A DNA stretch of 64,000 nucleotides, taken from NCBI GenBank assembly GCA_950097015.1, contig CATNEN010000037.1, forward strand, positions 2,345,501-2,409,500. The letters run 5' to 3'. Positions 51,324-62,790 of the stretch are shown here, piece after piece. The position numbers and the translations under genes are program-made. The notes under the pieces were generated by a model. That model was not told where the DNA came from. It saw only the letters and a program-made list of their open reading frames with translations, and did not search any database. Within the stretch, counting starts at the first letter, position 1, and each line of letters begins with the position of its first letter. Source of the stretch: Macrostomum hystrix (Eukaryota; Platyhelminthes; Macrostomidae).

Positions 51324-51404
51324 AAAAACGATAGTCGCAACACTCATTTATGAGCCTTAACTTCAAAGCTCAATTCTAATTATCTATCTCAAGCACTGTC
51401 TGCC

Positions 51405-51752
51405 ATGAATAAGGTTGCGGTGAAGCCGCTGTTTCTCCTGGCAGTCGCTGTCTGCCTGTTGCACTCCAGCCTGCAGCAGCAAAGCACCCCGCCGCCAGGC
51501 CAGGATCGGATACCCCTGGAGATTGCCGACGAGCAGACAGCCCGGATGCTGACCAATCCGGAGCTGATGAAGCTGGTTCTGGCCAACGCCACGGCCGAGG
51601 CTCATCGCGCCAGCAGCGGCGGGCTGCGAAGGGCGAAGCGGGCAGCCGGATACTGCTGCGTTGTGATGTGTCGGATCGGATTGCACGAGTGTGCCCGAGA
51701 GTGCGGCTATTGGTTTTGGGCCTGCTGCTGTGTCCGGTGCCGCTGGTGCTAG
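51405..51752 (+). CDS. Secreted cysteine-rich prepropeptide 2
   Basis: The intronless frame encodes 115 residues. Residues 1-61 match peptide 1 except at 19-20 (LH for FN). A multibasic site RRAKR (75-79) precedes a 36-residue mature part with ten cysteines at 84, 85, 89, 96, 100, 107, 108, 109, 112 and 115. The C-x6-C-x3-C-x6-CCC core is kept exactly, with an added CC pair before it and two cysteines after it. Apart from RIG after the first core Cys, few mature residues are shared. Ten cysteines could make five disulfides. Tandem duplication and fast change of the mature part are the likely history. Function unknown. Confidence 0.88.
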   Translation: MNKVAVKPLFLLAVAVCLLHSSLQQQSTPPPGQDRIPLEIADEQTARMLTNPELMKLVLANATAEAHRASSGGLRRAKRAAGYCCVVMCRIGLHECARECGYWFWACCCVRCRWC

Positions 51753-51759
51753 TCATGCA

Positions 51760-52380
51760 TCCGGATGGTGCTTCGGTATCCGTCCCATATAAATGAACAA
51801 ATATATACCTCTAGCAGATATACTTCGTATATGGAGATTAGTAAGACAACTTGTTCTAATGTAGCTAACACAAAAATTTTCGCAAAAAATACCTTGATTT
51901 TAAATATATTGTTAAATGGACATGATTATTGTCGAAGACCCTGGTGACAAGGCCATTATCATTATTTATTATCACCAATAATAGCTGACATGTTTACATA
52001 ATGAATTTTGTTCTCAGACAAAAATATGTCTATATTGATGGTTTTCGCTCTCCAGACACCCCGACGAGAATCTTTGAATATCTCGACGATGCTGACGTCT
52101 TGTGGTTCTGGACGTTGTATCTAAGGATAGAGCGGAAAATGTTAGCTGATTTTCGTGGCGATAGGATGAATATCTTGGGAGATCCAGAGAAAAAATAAAT
52201 TTAGAACTGGTTTTTTTAATTACGCCGTCGTCTTGTTAAGGGATGAGAAAAGATGAAGCATTGTTCTATTTTATTAGTTTCTTGTTGTTGATCATTGATG
52301 AAATGAATTCACTGAAACACAGTTGAACACATTTTAGTCATTCAGACTACTGGCAGTGACAAGAGAGATCTATTTACAGA
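51760..52380. other. Intergenic stretch, no gene assigned
   Basis: A 65-codon open frame at 52001-52198 on the plus strand has no recognised homology. AATAAA on the minus strand at 52388-52393 probably serves LIAS. Confidence 0.4.
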
Positions 52381-52387
52381 GTGATAA

Positions 52388-52393
52388 TTTATT
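52388..52393 (-). terminator. Likely poly(A) signal of LIAS
   Basis: AATAAA on the minus strand about 170 bases after the LIAS stop codon. Confidence 0.5.
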
Positions 52394-52560
52394 TTATTGG
52401 AAACCGAGATCTAGTAGAAAGAGGAGCCGATCTTTCTAGGAAAATAGCATGCTTTTTCTCTTCAAAAATATTTTCTCAGTCAACGAAAAAAAAGTTCTCG
52501 AATAATATTCGATTGACAACACAATGGTGAAGAAAGCAAATTAGTTGTTAAAAAAGTGTT

Positions 52561-52995
52561 TTAATCTGACGCGGGTGTTGACTGGGCCTGCTTCTGGCGC
52601 ACCACAGCAGCTAGGTAGTACTCGCCTGCCTTGTAAGACGAACGAACCAACGGACCAGAGGCAACATATAGGAAGCCCATAGAGAGGCCGCGTTCCTCCC
52701 AGCGTTTGAAAGCCTCCGGTGTTACATAATCGCGCACTTTCAAATGCCGCTTAGTTGGCTGCACGTACTGGCCAAGGGTGAGCGCTTCAACGCCAACTGA
52801 GCGGAGGTCTTCCATGGCGCGCAGGATTTCGTCGTCAGTTTCGCCAAGGCCGAGCATCAGGCTGCTCTTTGTCACCACGCTGGGCCGGCAGCGCTTGGCG
52901 TGGCTCAGCGCGTCCAGAGACTGCCGATAATTGGCCTTGGGATCGCGGACAAGGCGCTGCAGCGACTCCACAGTCTCCAGGTTGTGGGCTAGCAC
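52561..52995 (-). CDS. LIAS: LIAS last exon
   Basis: From acceptor ATCTCCAG it encodes [58 protein letters not shown] and [20 protein letters not shown] before the stop. The long open frame upstream of the acceptor is a 30-bp repeat, not coding. Confidence 0.95.
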   Translation of the reverse strand: MLAHNLETVESLQRLVRDPKANYRQSLDALSHAKRCRPSVVTKSSLMLGLGETDDEILRAMEDLRSVGVEALTLGQYVQPTKRHLKVRDYVTPEAFKRWEERGLSMGFLYVASGPLVRSSYKAGEYYLAAVVRQKQAQSTPASD

Positions 52996-54554
52996 CTGGA
53001 GATTGACAATACACCAGACAGATGGCATAGGGCGGCATAGATGCATATCCGATCCCAACCATATTTGTTTATGAAGCCACACAACACAACCATACCGGGT
53101 AATGAACCACAAAACACTACCATACCAGTTAATGAACCACAAAACACTATCATACCGGTTAATGAACCACAAAACACTAACATACCAGTTAATGAACCAC
53201 AAAACACTACCATACCGGTTAATGAACCACAAAACACTATCATACCGGGTAATGAACCACAAAACACTACCATACCGGGTAATGAACCACAAAACACTAC
53301 CATACCAGGTAATGAACCACAAAACACTACCATACCGGGTAATGAACCACAAAACACTACCATACCAGTTAATGAACCACAAAACACTATCATACCGGTT
53401 AATGAACCACAAAACACTAACATACCAGTTAATGAACCACAAAACACTACCATACCGGTTAATGAACCACAAAACACTACCATACCGGTTAATGAACCAC
53501 AAAACACTACCATACCGGTTAATGAACCACAAAACACTACCATACCAGTTAATGAACCACAAAACACTACCATACCGGTTAATGAACCACAAAACACTAC
53601 CATACCGGTTAATGAACTACAAAACACTACCATACCGGGTAATGAACCACAAAACACTACCATACCGGTTAATGAACCACAAAACACGACTAGATTGGAT
53701 AATGAGAACCAAATCACTAATAGTTTTCATAATGAGACCTAACAACATCACCAGATTTGAAATAAAATCCATCAATACTGACTAAGTTTAAGTCTTGGAA
53801 AGGTGAGAACTATTAATTTCAGTAGTCAGTGTGAGTTCTCAGTGATTTGTTTAAATCATTAATTTACCTGCGGTCCGCTAGAAACCACCGTCGCCATGCA
53901 GTCTAGCCGGCCGCGAAAGTCTGGAACTAGACACTCCACCAGCATGTCCGGCCGTAGGCGCAGAATCTCGGTCACCGTGGCACCGAAATGCCCGGCCCCG
54001 CCGTCTGGCAGGTCGTCTCGATCAACCGACGTCAGGACAACATAATGGCCGGACCATTGGGCCACAGCGCGAGCCGTGTTAACCGGCTCGTCCGGATCTG
54101 GCGCCGACGGCTTCAGGCTGGTCTTCACAGAGCAGAACCGGCAGGCCCTGGTGCAGGTGTCGCCTAGCAGCATAATAGTGGCCGTAGCCGCCTCGCCGCT
54201 CCAGCATTCGCCAATGTTCGGACAGCGGGCCTCTTCGCACACCGTGTGCAGCTTCAACTGGCGCAGATTGCGTTGCATCTTGGCAAAATCGCCGCCCGCC
54301 GGGATGTCCCGCTTCAGCCAGTCTGGCAGGCGTAGCCTAGCCGGAGGTCGCTGAGCATTGGGCAGAAAGTCGTCAAGGCCCGGACCTCCAGCTAATTTGT
54401 CCTTCTGCGATTGGCTGAGGCTGTTACACAGTCTGCGACTAGAACAGGTGAGCACAAGAGCCAATCGAGTTCGACAGGCACTGGCAATCACTGCAGCTGG
54501 CAAAGTTGGGCAATGAATTGCACCAACCGAAATTAGGCACTGGCTTGTTGGAGC
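52561..54554 (-). CDS. LIAS: Lipoyl synthase, mitochondrial (two recognised exons; start exon not found)
   Basis: This radical-SAM enzyme inserts two sulfurs into octanoylated lipoyl domains in mitochondria. Exons are 53868-54554 and 52561-52995, joined in phase 0, for 373 residues plus stop. The auxiliary cluster motif ([12 protein letters not shown]), the radical-SAM CX3CX2C (CTRACRFC), [46 protein letters not shown] and the C-terminal RSSYKAGE, whose Ser binds the auxiliary cluster, are all intact. The first exon begins at an acceptor (CTTCAG) with no in-frame Met before the catalytic core. The real start, with the rest of the mitochondrial targeting peptide, must therefore be on an exon to the right of 54554 that I could not find. 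Confidence 0.95.
53090..53700. repeat. Minisatellite, 30-bp unit, about 21 copies (LIAS intron)
   Basis: The unit is based on aatgaaccacaaaacactac followed by cataccggtt. CCGGTT, CCAGTT and CCGGGT endings form a repeated order, so several-unit blocks were copied. The last copies diverge near 53690-53740. Confidence 0.96.
53868..54554 (-). CDS. LIAS: LIAS exon with both iron-sulfur cysteine motifs
   Basis: It encodes an N-terminal basic, Ser-rich stretch of presequence type ([20 protein letters not shown]), then [47 protein letters not shown] and [17 protein letters not shown]. The donor GTAAAT begins at 53867. The 5' limit is set by acceptor TTGCTTCAG. Confidence 0.93.
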
Positions 54555-55560
54555 CTGAAGCAAATGAAGGGGTGAGCAATGCCTTAAAATGCATGGTTTA
54601 GTTATAGAAATTATAACAAAAATAACAAGTGTTATTAGTTTTGACAAATCAAATTTCACAAAGCCGAGGTAGCAAAAAAGGTAAATAAAAAAGTGAAAAT
54701 TACACACATACCTATATATATGTGTGTGCTGAGATATACAGTATGTCTTAGACAATGATTTTCTAGTTTGTACTTTAAAGCATCACTTATTAAGGTACAA
54801 GAACTTTAACTATTTAAAAAATTGAGGTATAATTTTTTTTTAAATATCTTTCAGCAAAAGCCTTTCGCCAGTGGTGCAACCAAGGGGGATCATGACCCAC
54901 AGATGCCAGATTTTCAGGTCTGATGATGCTGCACTTTGGGCAGTGGGTGTGGCATGGGCTGCCTTTAGCATAGCAGTCAAATGCCTCAAGGCAACTTGTA
55001 AAAACAATTGTAATAAAATTCTTACAACTAGACTTTATGCTTAAATAGGCCTTAGCTGATAATTATAAACTTGCTCTGCTTAGCTAGGCTAACTTAGCAA
55101 ACATTAACTTTCTAATATATTACTGACAAATCGTCTTTAGCATGGGGCTGCATGCATGGACATAAGAACTTTTTTGGATTTTTTTGCTCCAAAGTAGTTG
55201 TTGCTAGCAATATAGGCTAAACAATTATCAATAGGGCATAAGGTAGCTAGCCAGCAAGCAGGTTTTTGTCCAAATTGTAGTGCTATTCAGCACCTTGTGT
55301 AAAAAATCAGGATGCTAATTGTCACCCAAGATTGGCACCCAACCATTTTCTTGCTCAAAACTTATTTTTTCATCATTCTCACTAGTCCTCAGTTATCAAT
55401 CATTCTTGGCAATGTTTTACTTTGATTTGCATACTTATTTTGCCTTTTGAAATTACACTTCCTCATATGGAATATTGGAAAACAATGAAATGAACAAAGA
55501 ACATCAAACAGCAACAAGTAAAAATGATTGTTTGGTCAGTCATTCAGAAGAAAATAACAG
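54555..55560. other. LIAS upstream region with dispersed repeat
   Basis: It should contain the missing LIAS 5' exon or promoter. Positions 55095-55195 match, inverted, a segment at 60.6 kb. Confidence 0.4.
55095..55195 (+). repeat. Dispersed repeat, copy 1
   Basis: It shares ttctaatatatt, aatcgtctttag, atggggc and gcatgca blocks in the same order with the complement of 60589-60680. Neither copy has recognised coding sequence. Confidence 0.7.
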
Positions 55561-55770
55561 TCTTGTTCTCCTGGGACCAAAAGTAGGTGAGCTCCACTAT
55601 CTTGGCCAGCTGTAGGTGTGAGCCATTGAAGAAGGAACCCTGTTAGATAGAATATTGTTTTAGACAATTGTGGCAGTCCCAGGCATACCCATTAATGTAT
55701 TTGTCACCCTAGCAAGTCTTCAGTTGCATTTTGGTTCCACTGTGGTTGTAGGTACCTTGATTTGCCAACA
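55561..55770 (-). pseudogene. Merlin-like (ISXO2/IS1016-type) transposase relic
   Basis: One minus-strand frame reads GTKMQLKTC, stop, GDKYINGYAWDCHNCLKQYSI, stop, then QGSFFNGSHLQLAKIVELTY and FWS. The GY.W.C..C zinc-ribbon end followed by SI..GSFF..S.L.L...ELIYFWS is the N-terminal signature of ISXO2-like transposases, which in animals are called Merlin. Two in-frame stops show it is dead. The DDE catalytic part was not found nearby. Confidence 0.6.
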
Positions 55771-55799
55771 GTTGGTATTTGGCAAGTCACCAAATTATA

Positions 55800-56945
55800 G
55801 TAATAATGTTGTGCATGGCCTTAACCACAACCCAAAAGGTGAATGTTGACATTGACAGATCAAGTAACTCTGCTGCACCTTAGACCTCATCTGATGGCAC
55901 AATCCAAGATAGGGCAGCTGGCCGACCAGCCATGACATAGAAATATTAGCATATAGGAGAATCAAGATGCACATTTCTATATATTGCTCCCAGTCATAAC
56001 TAGCCCCAGCATGCAAAGCCTACTGTCTATGGCACCTAATCTTCCCCAAATCTATGTCAACACCTAAAACCTTGCAAAGCTATACCAGCATATGTCAGTG
56101 ACCCTTGCCATGTCATATTACACATTACTGTGGTTGCATAAGTTTGAATCAGTTAGAAAAATCATTACAGAAACCCATGGTATTATTTTGGTTCTGTATG
56201 TCCCAATTCAGATTGTCAAATAAATAGTTTTTATGCCAAAATTGTAGGACAAAATAACTAGCCAGAAAGTCAACTTTTCAGAATTTACCCAATTTTGGCT
56301 TCTAAAAAGCCACTGCAATAAAATATTTTATTTGTTCTCTACAGTTGATTCATCCTTCCAAATTCTGCAAAAAAATTTTAAGCACAGCAATTTTTATAGC
56401 AACATAGCAAGCCTAATTTTGATCTTTAAAATAGCTATGAGTTTTAAATTGTATTGTATTTATTATAAAACTTTAATGCACACAATTTTAAAGCCTAAAT
56501 ATCTGAATATGTTAGTAATATTATTATAAACTATACTTATTTGAAGTATGTTTTGTTTGTCACCCTACATTTGCTAACCTGCATCGTCTCTGTTACAAAT
56601 TACTTACAAACAAATTACTTAACATACGAGTCTGTGATTTTGGCTTAAATGGTTTGAAGCTAATTTGACTAATGAATACTATGGCTAATGTGTTTCTATG
56701 TATAATAAAAACACAATTGACACAGGAAATCGAGAGATATCGACTTTTAATATTCAGATTTTTACAGATGTTTCAATTTTACTTTGAGCCAAGTCAGCAT
56801 TTTTACCTTTTCTATACTTCCTTTAAATAAATAGATAAGCATATATAACATTTGTAGGGAATTTTCATGTCACGGTTGTAGAAATATCTTGTAAGTTCTT
56901 TAATACATGTTAAAATGCGGAGAGAACGTCGATATTTAAATATGG
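55800..56945. other. AT-rich intergenic stretch, no gene seen
   Basis: It may include decayed remains of the adjoining transposons; nothing specific recognised. Confidence 0.4.
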
Positions 56946-56948
56946 CGC

Positions 56949-58285
56949 TTATTTAAAATTTGTGAATACAGATCGAACTCGAACAGAATGACAGATCGAG
57001 GCGATGGCCTCCGCCCTCTTGCAATTGTCATCAGACAATGACGCGAAGGAGAACGCCCGTCCACCAGCCAAATACGCGACGCCTTGGTGAATCGTCACCT
57101 GATTCCTGTCGCCGAAGTGGGCCGACTGGGTCTCGCGGTGGTACTTTGCCGAGTAGTTCTCGGAGAAGTCCACGTGAAGCACCAGATGGCCCTCTTCTAG
57201 CGTCAGCTTCAGGTGATTTATTTTTGCTGATGAAGCTGATGGCGTAGGTGAAGCTGATGGCGTTTGCGCATGAAGTGTGCACCATAACTGCGCAGATTCC
57301 GCAGGAGTGTCTGCACTGCCACATCACATCCCACAGACTGCATCACGATCTCCATTCCGCTGGTGCTCTCTTTGGGTGTCCATTCGCCATACTTTACGTC
57401 CGGCTGGGTGGCGGCAACGTCAGTTAGAATGGGAGATTGGTCTCGGCAATCAGGACATTCGTTTTTAAGGCAGTCATATGACTCTTTCGAGCATATGACT
57501 GACGTCAGGAGCGAATCCTTGTCGTTGTAGGCGACTAGGCGTGCAGTGCGCATCCCCTTGACCAGGAGGTCAAGGTTTTCGCACCTCAGACATAGGCATT
57601 GCTGCCTGTCCGCCAGTGTCGGTGTCACGACGTGCCCTGGTCGGAAGCGATAGAACGAGGAGCGGCTGATTTCGCACTCGGGATGATTCGATCGAAAATC
57701 ATCGTACAGAAACTTCACGCTGTGTAGCAGAATACGTTTCTGTGTTCGTTCTCTGTCGCTTGGCACCGTCTCCTTCCTGCCGGCCGTCGCCCGCGAGTTG
57801 TCATCCTCACACAAGTAGCTCACAACAGCCTCCTCAACTAATCTCTCCTTCCTTGGTGGCGGGGGCTTAAGGATTCTACGCGAGCAATGCAGCGTCTTCA
57901 TTACCTCGGCTCGAATTTCCCTAGGCGCCTCCTCACAAATCGTTCTAACTAACTTTTGCGTGCTCCGCTGTCTTTTTGCGCTGATCAGTGATTCAAAAAT
58001 GTAGTTACTAGCCGCACTGGTAATCTCCGCCAACTCCTCTGCGTCGGACGTACTGCGTCTTTTTAACTGCTGTTTCAGGCAGCGATTCTGTTTTTCTAAA
58101 GCCTCGACTTTCCGGGCCGTCTCTTCTCTTTTAATCTTCCTCTTCTTCGCCTCTCTCAGCCTTGCGGCTCTTACTCGCCCTGATGGCGACGGTGTTGGTG
58201 TCGCTGCCCGTCGTTTCCTCTGCACCTTCTGTCGCCAATCTTCCTTCCAAAGGTCAGCCAGATCTTCCTTTGACATTTTCGCCAT
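56949..58285 (-). pseudogene. Transposon-like gene, frameshifted: coiled-coil N-terminus and HVDFSENY domain
   Basis: The first frame (ATG at 58285, stop at 57218) encodes 355 residues. A basic, bZIP-like coiled coil (RLREAKKRKIKREETARKVE, then ALEKQNRCLKQQLKRRS) is followed by SRSSFYRFRPGHV and QQCLCLRCENLDLLVKG, and a Cys pair (ECPDCRD). The natural continuation is in another frame: HLKLTLEEGHLV joins LHVDFSENYSAKYHRETQSA, then HFG and QVTIHQGVAYL, ending near 56949. The frame changes next to a small duplication (RHQLHLRHQLHQQ). I recall similar single-copy and repeated proteins in cnidarians and molluscs with SxFxxLRPxHV, CLCxxCEN and HxDFxENY.xxxxEIQSAHFG blocks; I take them as transposase-like, but the superfamily is not certain. 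Truncation after about 80 residues of the second part suggests a dead copy, unless an intron removes the shift. Confidence 0.65.
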
Positions 58286-58339
58286 CGTTATCGCCCTGGA
58301 TTCTCTCTTCTTTTGTCTATTATAACTCTTCAATCCTTC

Positions 58340-61300
58340 CTTATCCTCAGCCCGCCTCCGGTCATTATACTTTTTTTGTAGTTACGTCTTTTTTGCTTCA
58401 GTGAGAGGCCCATGCCTGAAATCAATAATTATTAGTGCTTAGCATGCGTTGTATCTAGCTAAAAAGTGAGCATACGTGCATTATGCTAGAAATGTATAGT
58501 GAAAAATTGGCTATAGTTTGTATTCACAAAAGCTGTTTTTTGAACCTAGAGCACCGCGTAAGTTTTTTCTATTCATTTTTAACTTATATAACAACTTATA
58601 TTATCTTATATAATATATTGCATGTCTTCTCTATTTTTATCTGTAATATAAAATAAATAAATATAAACATATATTTCATATTCAAATGTGTATGCATGGT
58701 ATATATGTAGACAGGCATGAATACATTTGTCTATAGTAGTATTGTAGTATTAAGTGCTGAACATTCATGGATTCTGCATACCGTCTGCATATTATATTTA
58801 GTCTCCTAAAATTAGCACTATAATATCTATAAATGAAAGTAATAGAAATTTAAAGCAGAAAATTTCCCAAGGTCCAGAAGCTTAGAACAATTAGAATGTA
58901 TACATATAGCACAATTTTTATTTAATTGGCCGTCAAGGAAATTCTTGTAATCAAATAAAGCAATGATGATATGAAATTCAGAGGTGCATGTCTTGTCAAT
59001 AAAAATTCACATTTTTACACTATTTTGGCATTTCTTTTGTCATGAAACCTCCTTACCAGACACAAAAATGTCCCTATAAGCAAATTATAGTGTATCTTTC
59101 ATTTTCTATAATAATTATAAATATTCACAACATGTAGATTTATTCCTTAGGAAGGTGGCATCATATCTGTAATATTTCCATGTATTAAGGTACCAGTATC
59201 TGCGAGAAATCTTTTTTCTTGACAGTGTTGTTGTGCATAAGCATTCGAGTCGATTTTTATTTTTTTTATGTTTACTGTTTTAAAATACAATTAGTATATT
59301 GCCAATAATTACGACTTAATTCAGATACGGTATCGTGATATAAATATTTATAGGAGAGTGCGAATTGCTTCTGTTTTTTTATTTTAATCGCTTTCAAAAA
59401 TGGAGCTTCAATACCTCACAGAATTTATTTACCTTTTAGTTTTCAAATGAAATACTTCGAAAAAAGTAGAGTCACAACACTTAGTGGCACAAATTTAACA
59501 GTAATTTTAGCTTAGATTACTTTTAAATTCATTAGACGGGAGTAGTACCTAATATTTTATTATAATTAAGCTTGCAGTCGTGAACTTTTATGGCAAATGC
59601 GCATGCGCAGAAAATTTAAAACTTTGCAAAAAAAATAATTTGTGATTTTAAACAACGTAAGAATGCAGTAAAAACGCTATTTTTTCATTTTTTCTAATGT
59701 TTCGAAAACTTTCAAAAAGATTGAATCATCGCAGCACACTTTAAAACGATAAAGATAGTGAAAAAAAATTTTGTTAATGCCTTCTCGGTACATAAAATTT
59801 TTGAGAATGACCCGCGTGGACTATGTAGAGCTCACTGCGTGGTTCACTGGTTGCCAAACATATGGTCGAAGATAGAAGATTTCAATGATTTTCTAAGAGG
59901 TCAAAGAATACAAAGACTTATATTGTATAGTATCACTCAAAATATCACTCAAGATATTAGCCTTTCACACTTCTGTAGCTGACTGCGATTTTTACGAGCC
60001 TTTCAAATCGATGCTTTCGTTATTTTATACTTTTTTCTTGATGATTATGTAATAGGCCCCAAAATACATTAATTAACGGTTCGCACTAATTTGAAATCTT
60101 CACTTACTTGCTTTATTTAAATATCCATGACAATAGAAATGGTGCAAAGAGACCGTTAGTGCCCTCTATAGGGTATTTGATTATAAGTCAAAACAGCCTA
60201 AGCCCATGGAAACCACATATGCTTCAATACACTAAAATATACAAAAATGTGTATTCTAGTGTCTGTGATCGAAACTAGCTCGAAGATTTCTAAAGCATAA
60301 ATTCACAATCTACAAATTGTATACTCGCAAAGGAAGCTAAATCTGCGGTGGCACAATTGATTTCATGCGAAATACAAGGGGTCCTAGACTATAGTAGCAT
60401 TACTGATTTTTGTTAGTGATTGCCTCACTGAAAAACAAATTTTATAATTTTATTATTTTAAATTAAAAAAACGGTAATCGATCAGTGGAAAGGTTGACAT
60501 TCTATGCCTCCTTAAGCAACGAATAACTGACGCAATATATGTATTAAAATTTGATTTTTTCGACTTCTTAATTTAAGAAATCACCGCATGTTTGGAGCAA
60601 TAAGTTCCTAAAAGTTATTATGTCCCTGCATGCGGCCCCATACTAAAGACGATTTTTCAGGAATATATTAGAAATCACTATTCTGGGGATTCAGTAAAAA
60701 AACAAACTGTTTGGAAAAAAAACTACTAACCATGCCATATATAGAGGGATCTGAACCACAAACAACGAGAATTGTAAAAAATCTTAACTCAGGGAGCTAA
60801 GATGAACCAACAGATCACACCGGCACCTTTTAAATCTGATTACACACAGAGAAGAAAAACAATTAATTAAGTAAAAACAAATAATAACCAAATAGCCAAA
60901 GAGGGTTTTAGAACTTCTAGTGACAATCAGTACGAGTAATGCACTAATGCACTAATGCACCCTTATGACATATTAGCATAAATTAGAACTTAAAATCGAT
61001 TTCTGATAATTAATAGAATTTTAGAATCGACTCAGATTGATACGACAAAGAGTAATGCAATTCGGTAATTTATATTCTAGTACACATTTGCAATTTTCGA
61101 AAAAAACTTTAATTTTACTTTTGCTACTAATGCGTTTAAAAATCCCCTCGTATTTTATTTAAGACGCCTATCATGCGCTCTAGACTACTTCTCGTGACTC
61201 GTGATCAGTAGTGAACGCTGGCTGATAAAAATTGCTGATAACTCATCTGCATCCTCTGGTAATGTTGGAAATCAATGCCTATAGTGTAGAATCACGTGCA

Positions 61301-62790
61301 AAAAGATACTAATCATGTCAGTGACATCAACTGCAGAAAAAACTGCAGAATTTGATTATCATCAATCTTATTGCTAAATTGGGCATGAAAAAATATTAGA
61401 TTCCTCAAAGTGTTATTGACATTTTCTTTTGCGGTCGGACTTTGAGTCAAAGCTGCAAGGTATATAAAAATCTTTACTGACATCTTCTCACAACTGACCC
61501 CCTTAGTCTCACCACCACCTGGTAATTATAAATCCAACAGCGGACGGTCCATACTGTGTCCACACTGCAAAAATTTAATATTGTTGACTTTGCGACCAAA
61601 CTGTGCAATTGTTGAGAAGGAGGCTCTGACTGAGAAAGTTGATACAAAGGCAACAAGAGAGAAAAAAGCGAAATTGGTCAAGTGATTAAAATGACGAAAA
61701 TTTTCCTTCCACTTCTTCATCTTCAGTTTCTCTAGTACCAGCTTCAATCTGAAATTCCAGTGCATATATGCTCCACAGTTACCTATAGCTGGTTATAAGA
61801 GGAACAGATTGGCGACAGGAATCCCCCAATTGCATGAAATCCACCTGCCAAACCTGTTGTCCCCAGCCTACGCAGACTAAAGCAGGGAATCGATATCCTA
61901 TTAAAAGGTCCAATTCCAACCACTCCGTGAGAGCTGTGCTTGTCCAGCCAACTAACCCACTGAGATGCAAAGTGGTCGGATGACAGACGCTTGGCGTCCC
62001 CCGTGCCCCCATGTGCTCCCCTGATATTTCGGGGTTTCGGCAAGGCCGAGAAGAAAATACGGGAAAAGTGCGCGTTGTTGAAGAAGCAATCGAGATTTAT
62101 CCGGGCTCAGAAAAGTCGGCTTGTCAATTGGCTTCCCCAATGACGATGAGAAAATAATGACAAAATCGAAACGCAACAGCGACAGGATAAACTTTTCTTA
62201 GTCAATAACGATTGCTAAACTGCTGTCACTTTTCCCATTGGAATCTTCATTGGCACCTGCTAAAAATCCCATGATTAAAACCGCTTTGAAGCCGAAGAAG
62301 GAGGCAATAAAGCCAGTTAATTTCGAGTGTTTCGGTTATTTTTCAATTTCTTGAAAATTATGATTATACATCGGGAAAAAAGATATACAATGCTATATGC
62401 AGCAGTGCAGATACTGTACTGGCGTGGGACTGGACCTTACGGTAGAAATCAATAGACGGCTTGGACTAGTCAAAAGCCCGAGGCAAAATAATTTGCGTGC
62501 TGCCCGAGGCAGTCAATATCAACTCGCTTTGAATTCGCTGCTGCGAAGGCCAGGTTATATTGTGTGCGCCACTTGGGCACGCACCAGCGGGATTGAAGTC
62601 TCCCCATAGCTTGAGACATCGATGGGGCAGGTAGGCATGCATCATTTTCTCCTTTAGCCCCTTATCCTACCTTAGCTTTGAGTGGGCAAGTAGGGCTTGT
62701 GCTATAGCTAAGTTAGTAGAATTTTTCCGTTCGACGTCCCATTGGTTAGTCGGCTAGACATCCAATCATTGTTTGTCGTCTCGGCTTGTC
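58340..62790. other. AT-rich intergenic stretch, mostly featureless
   Basis: About 4.4 kb with no recognised gene. A dispersed repeat copy lies at 60589-60680. Minus-strand open frames at 61.5-62.2 kb overlap each other without known motifs. The mGluR 5' UTR or promoter is expected near the right end. Confidence 0.45.
60589..60680 (-). repeat. Dispersed repeat, copy 2 (inverted)
   Basis: Its complement reads ttctaatatattcctgaaaa, then atcgtctttagtatggggcc and gcatgcagggacataa, matching 55095-55195. Confidence 0.7.

Noticed and set aside
61474..62176. Overlapping minus-strand frames, one containing QVWQVDFMQL that recalls a retroviral-type integrase
   Set aside because: Too short and no zinc-binding or DDE context in any frame; similarity could be chance.
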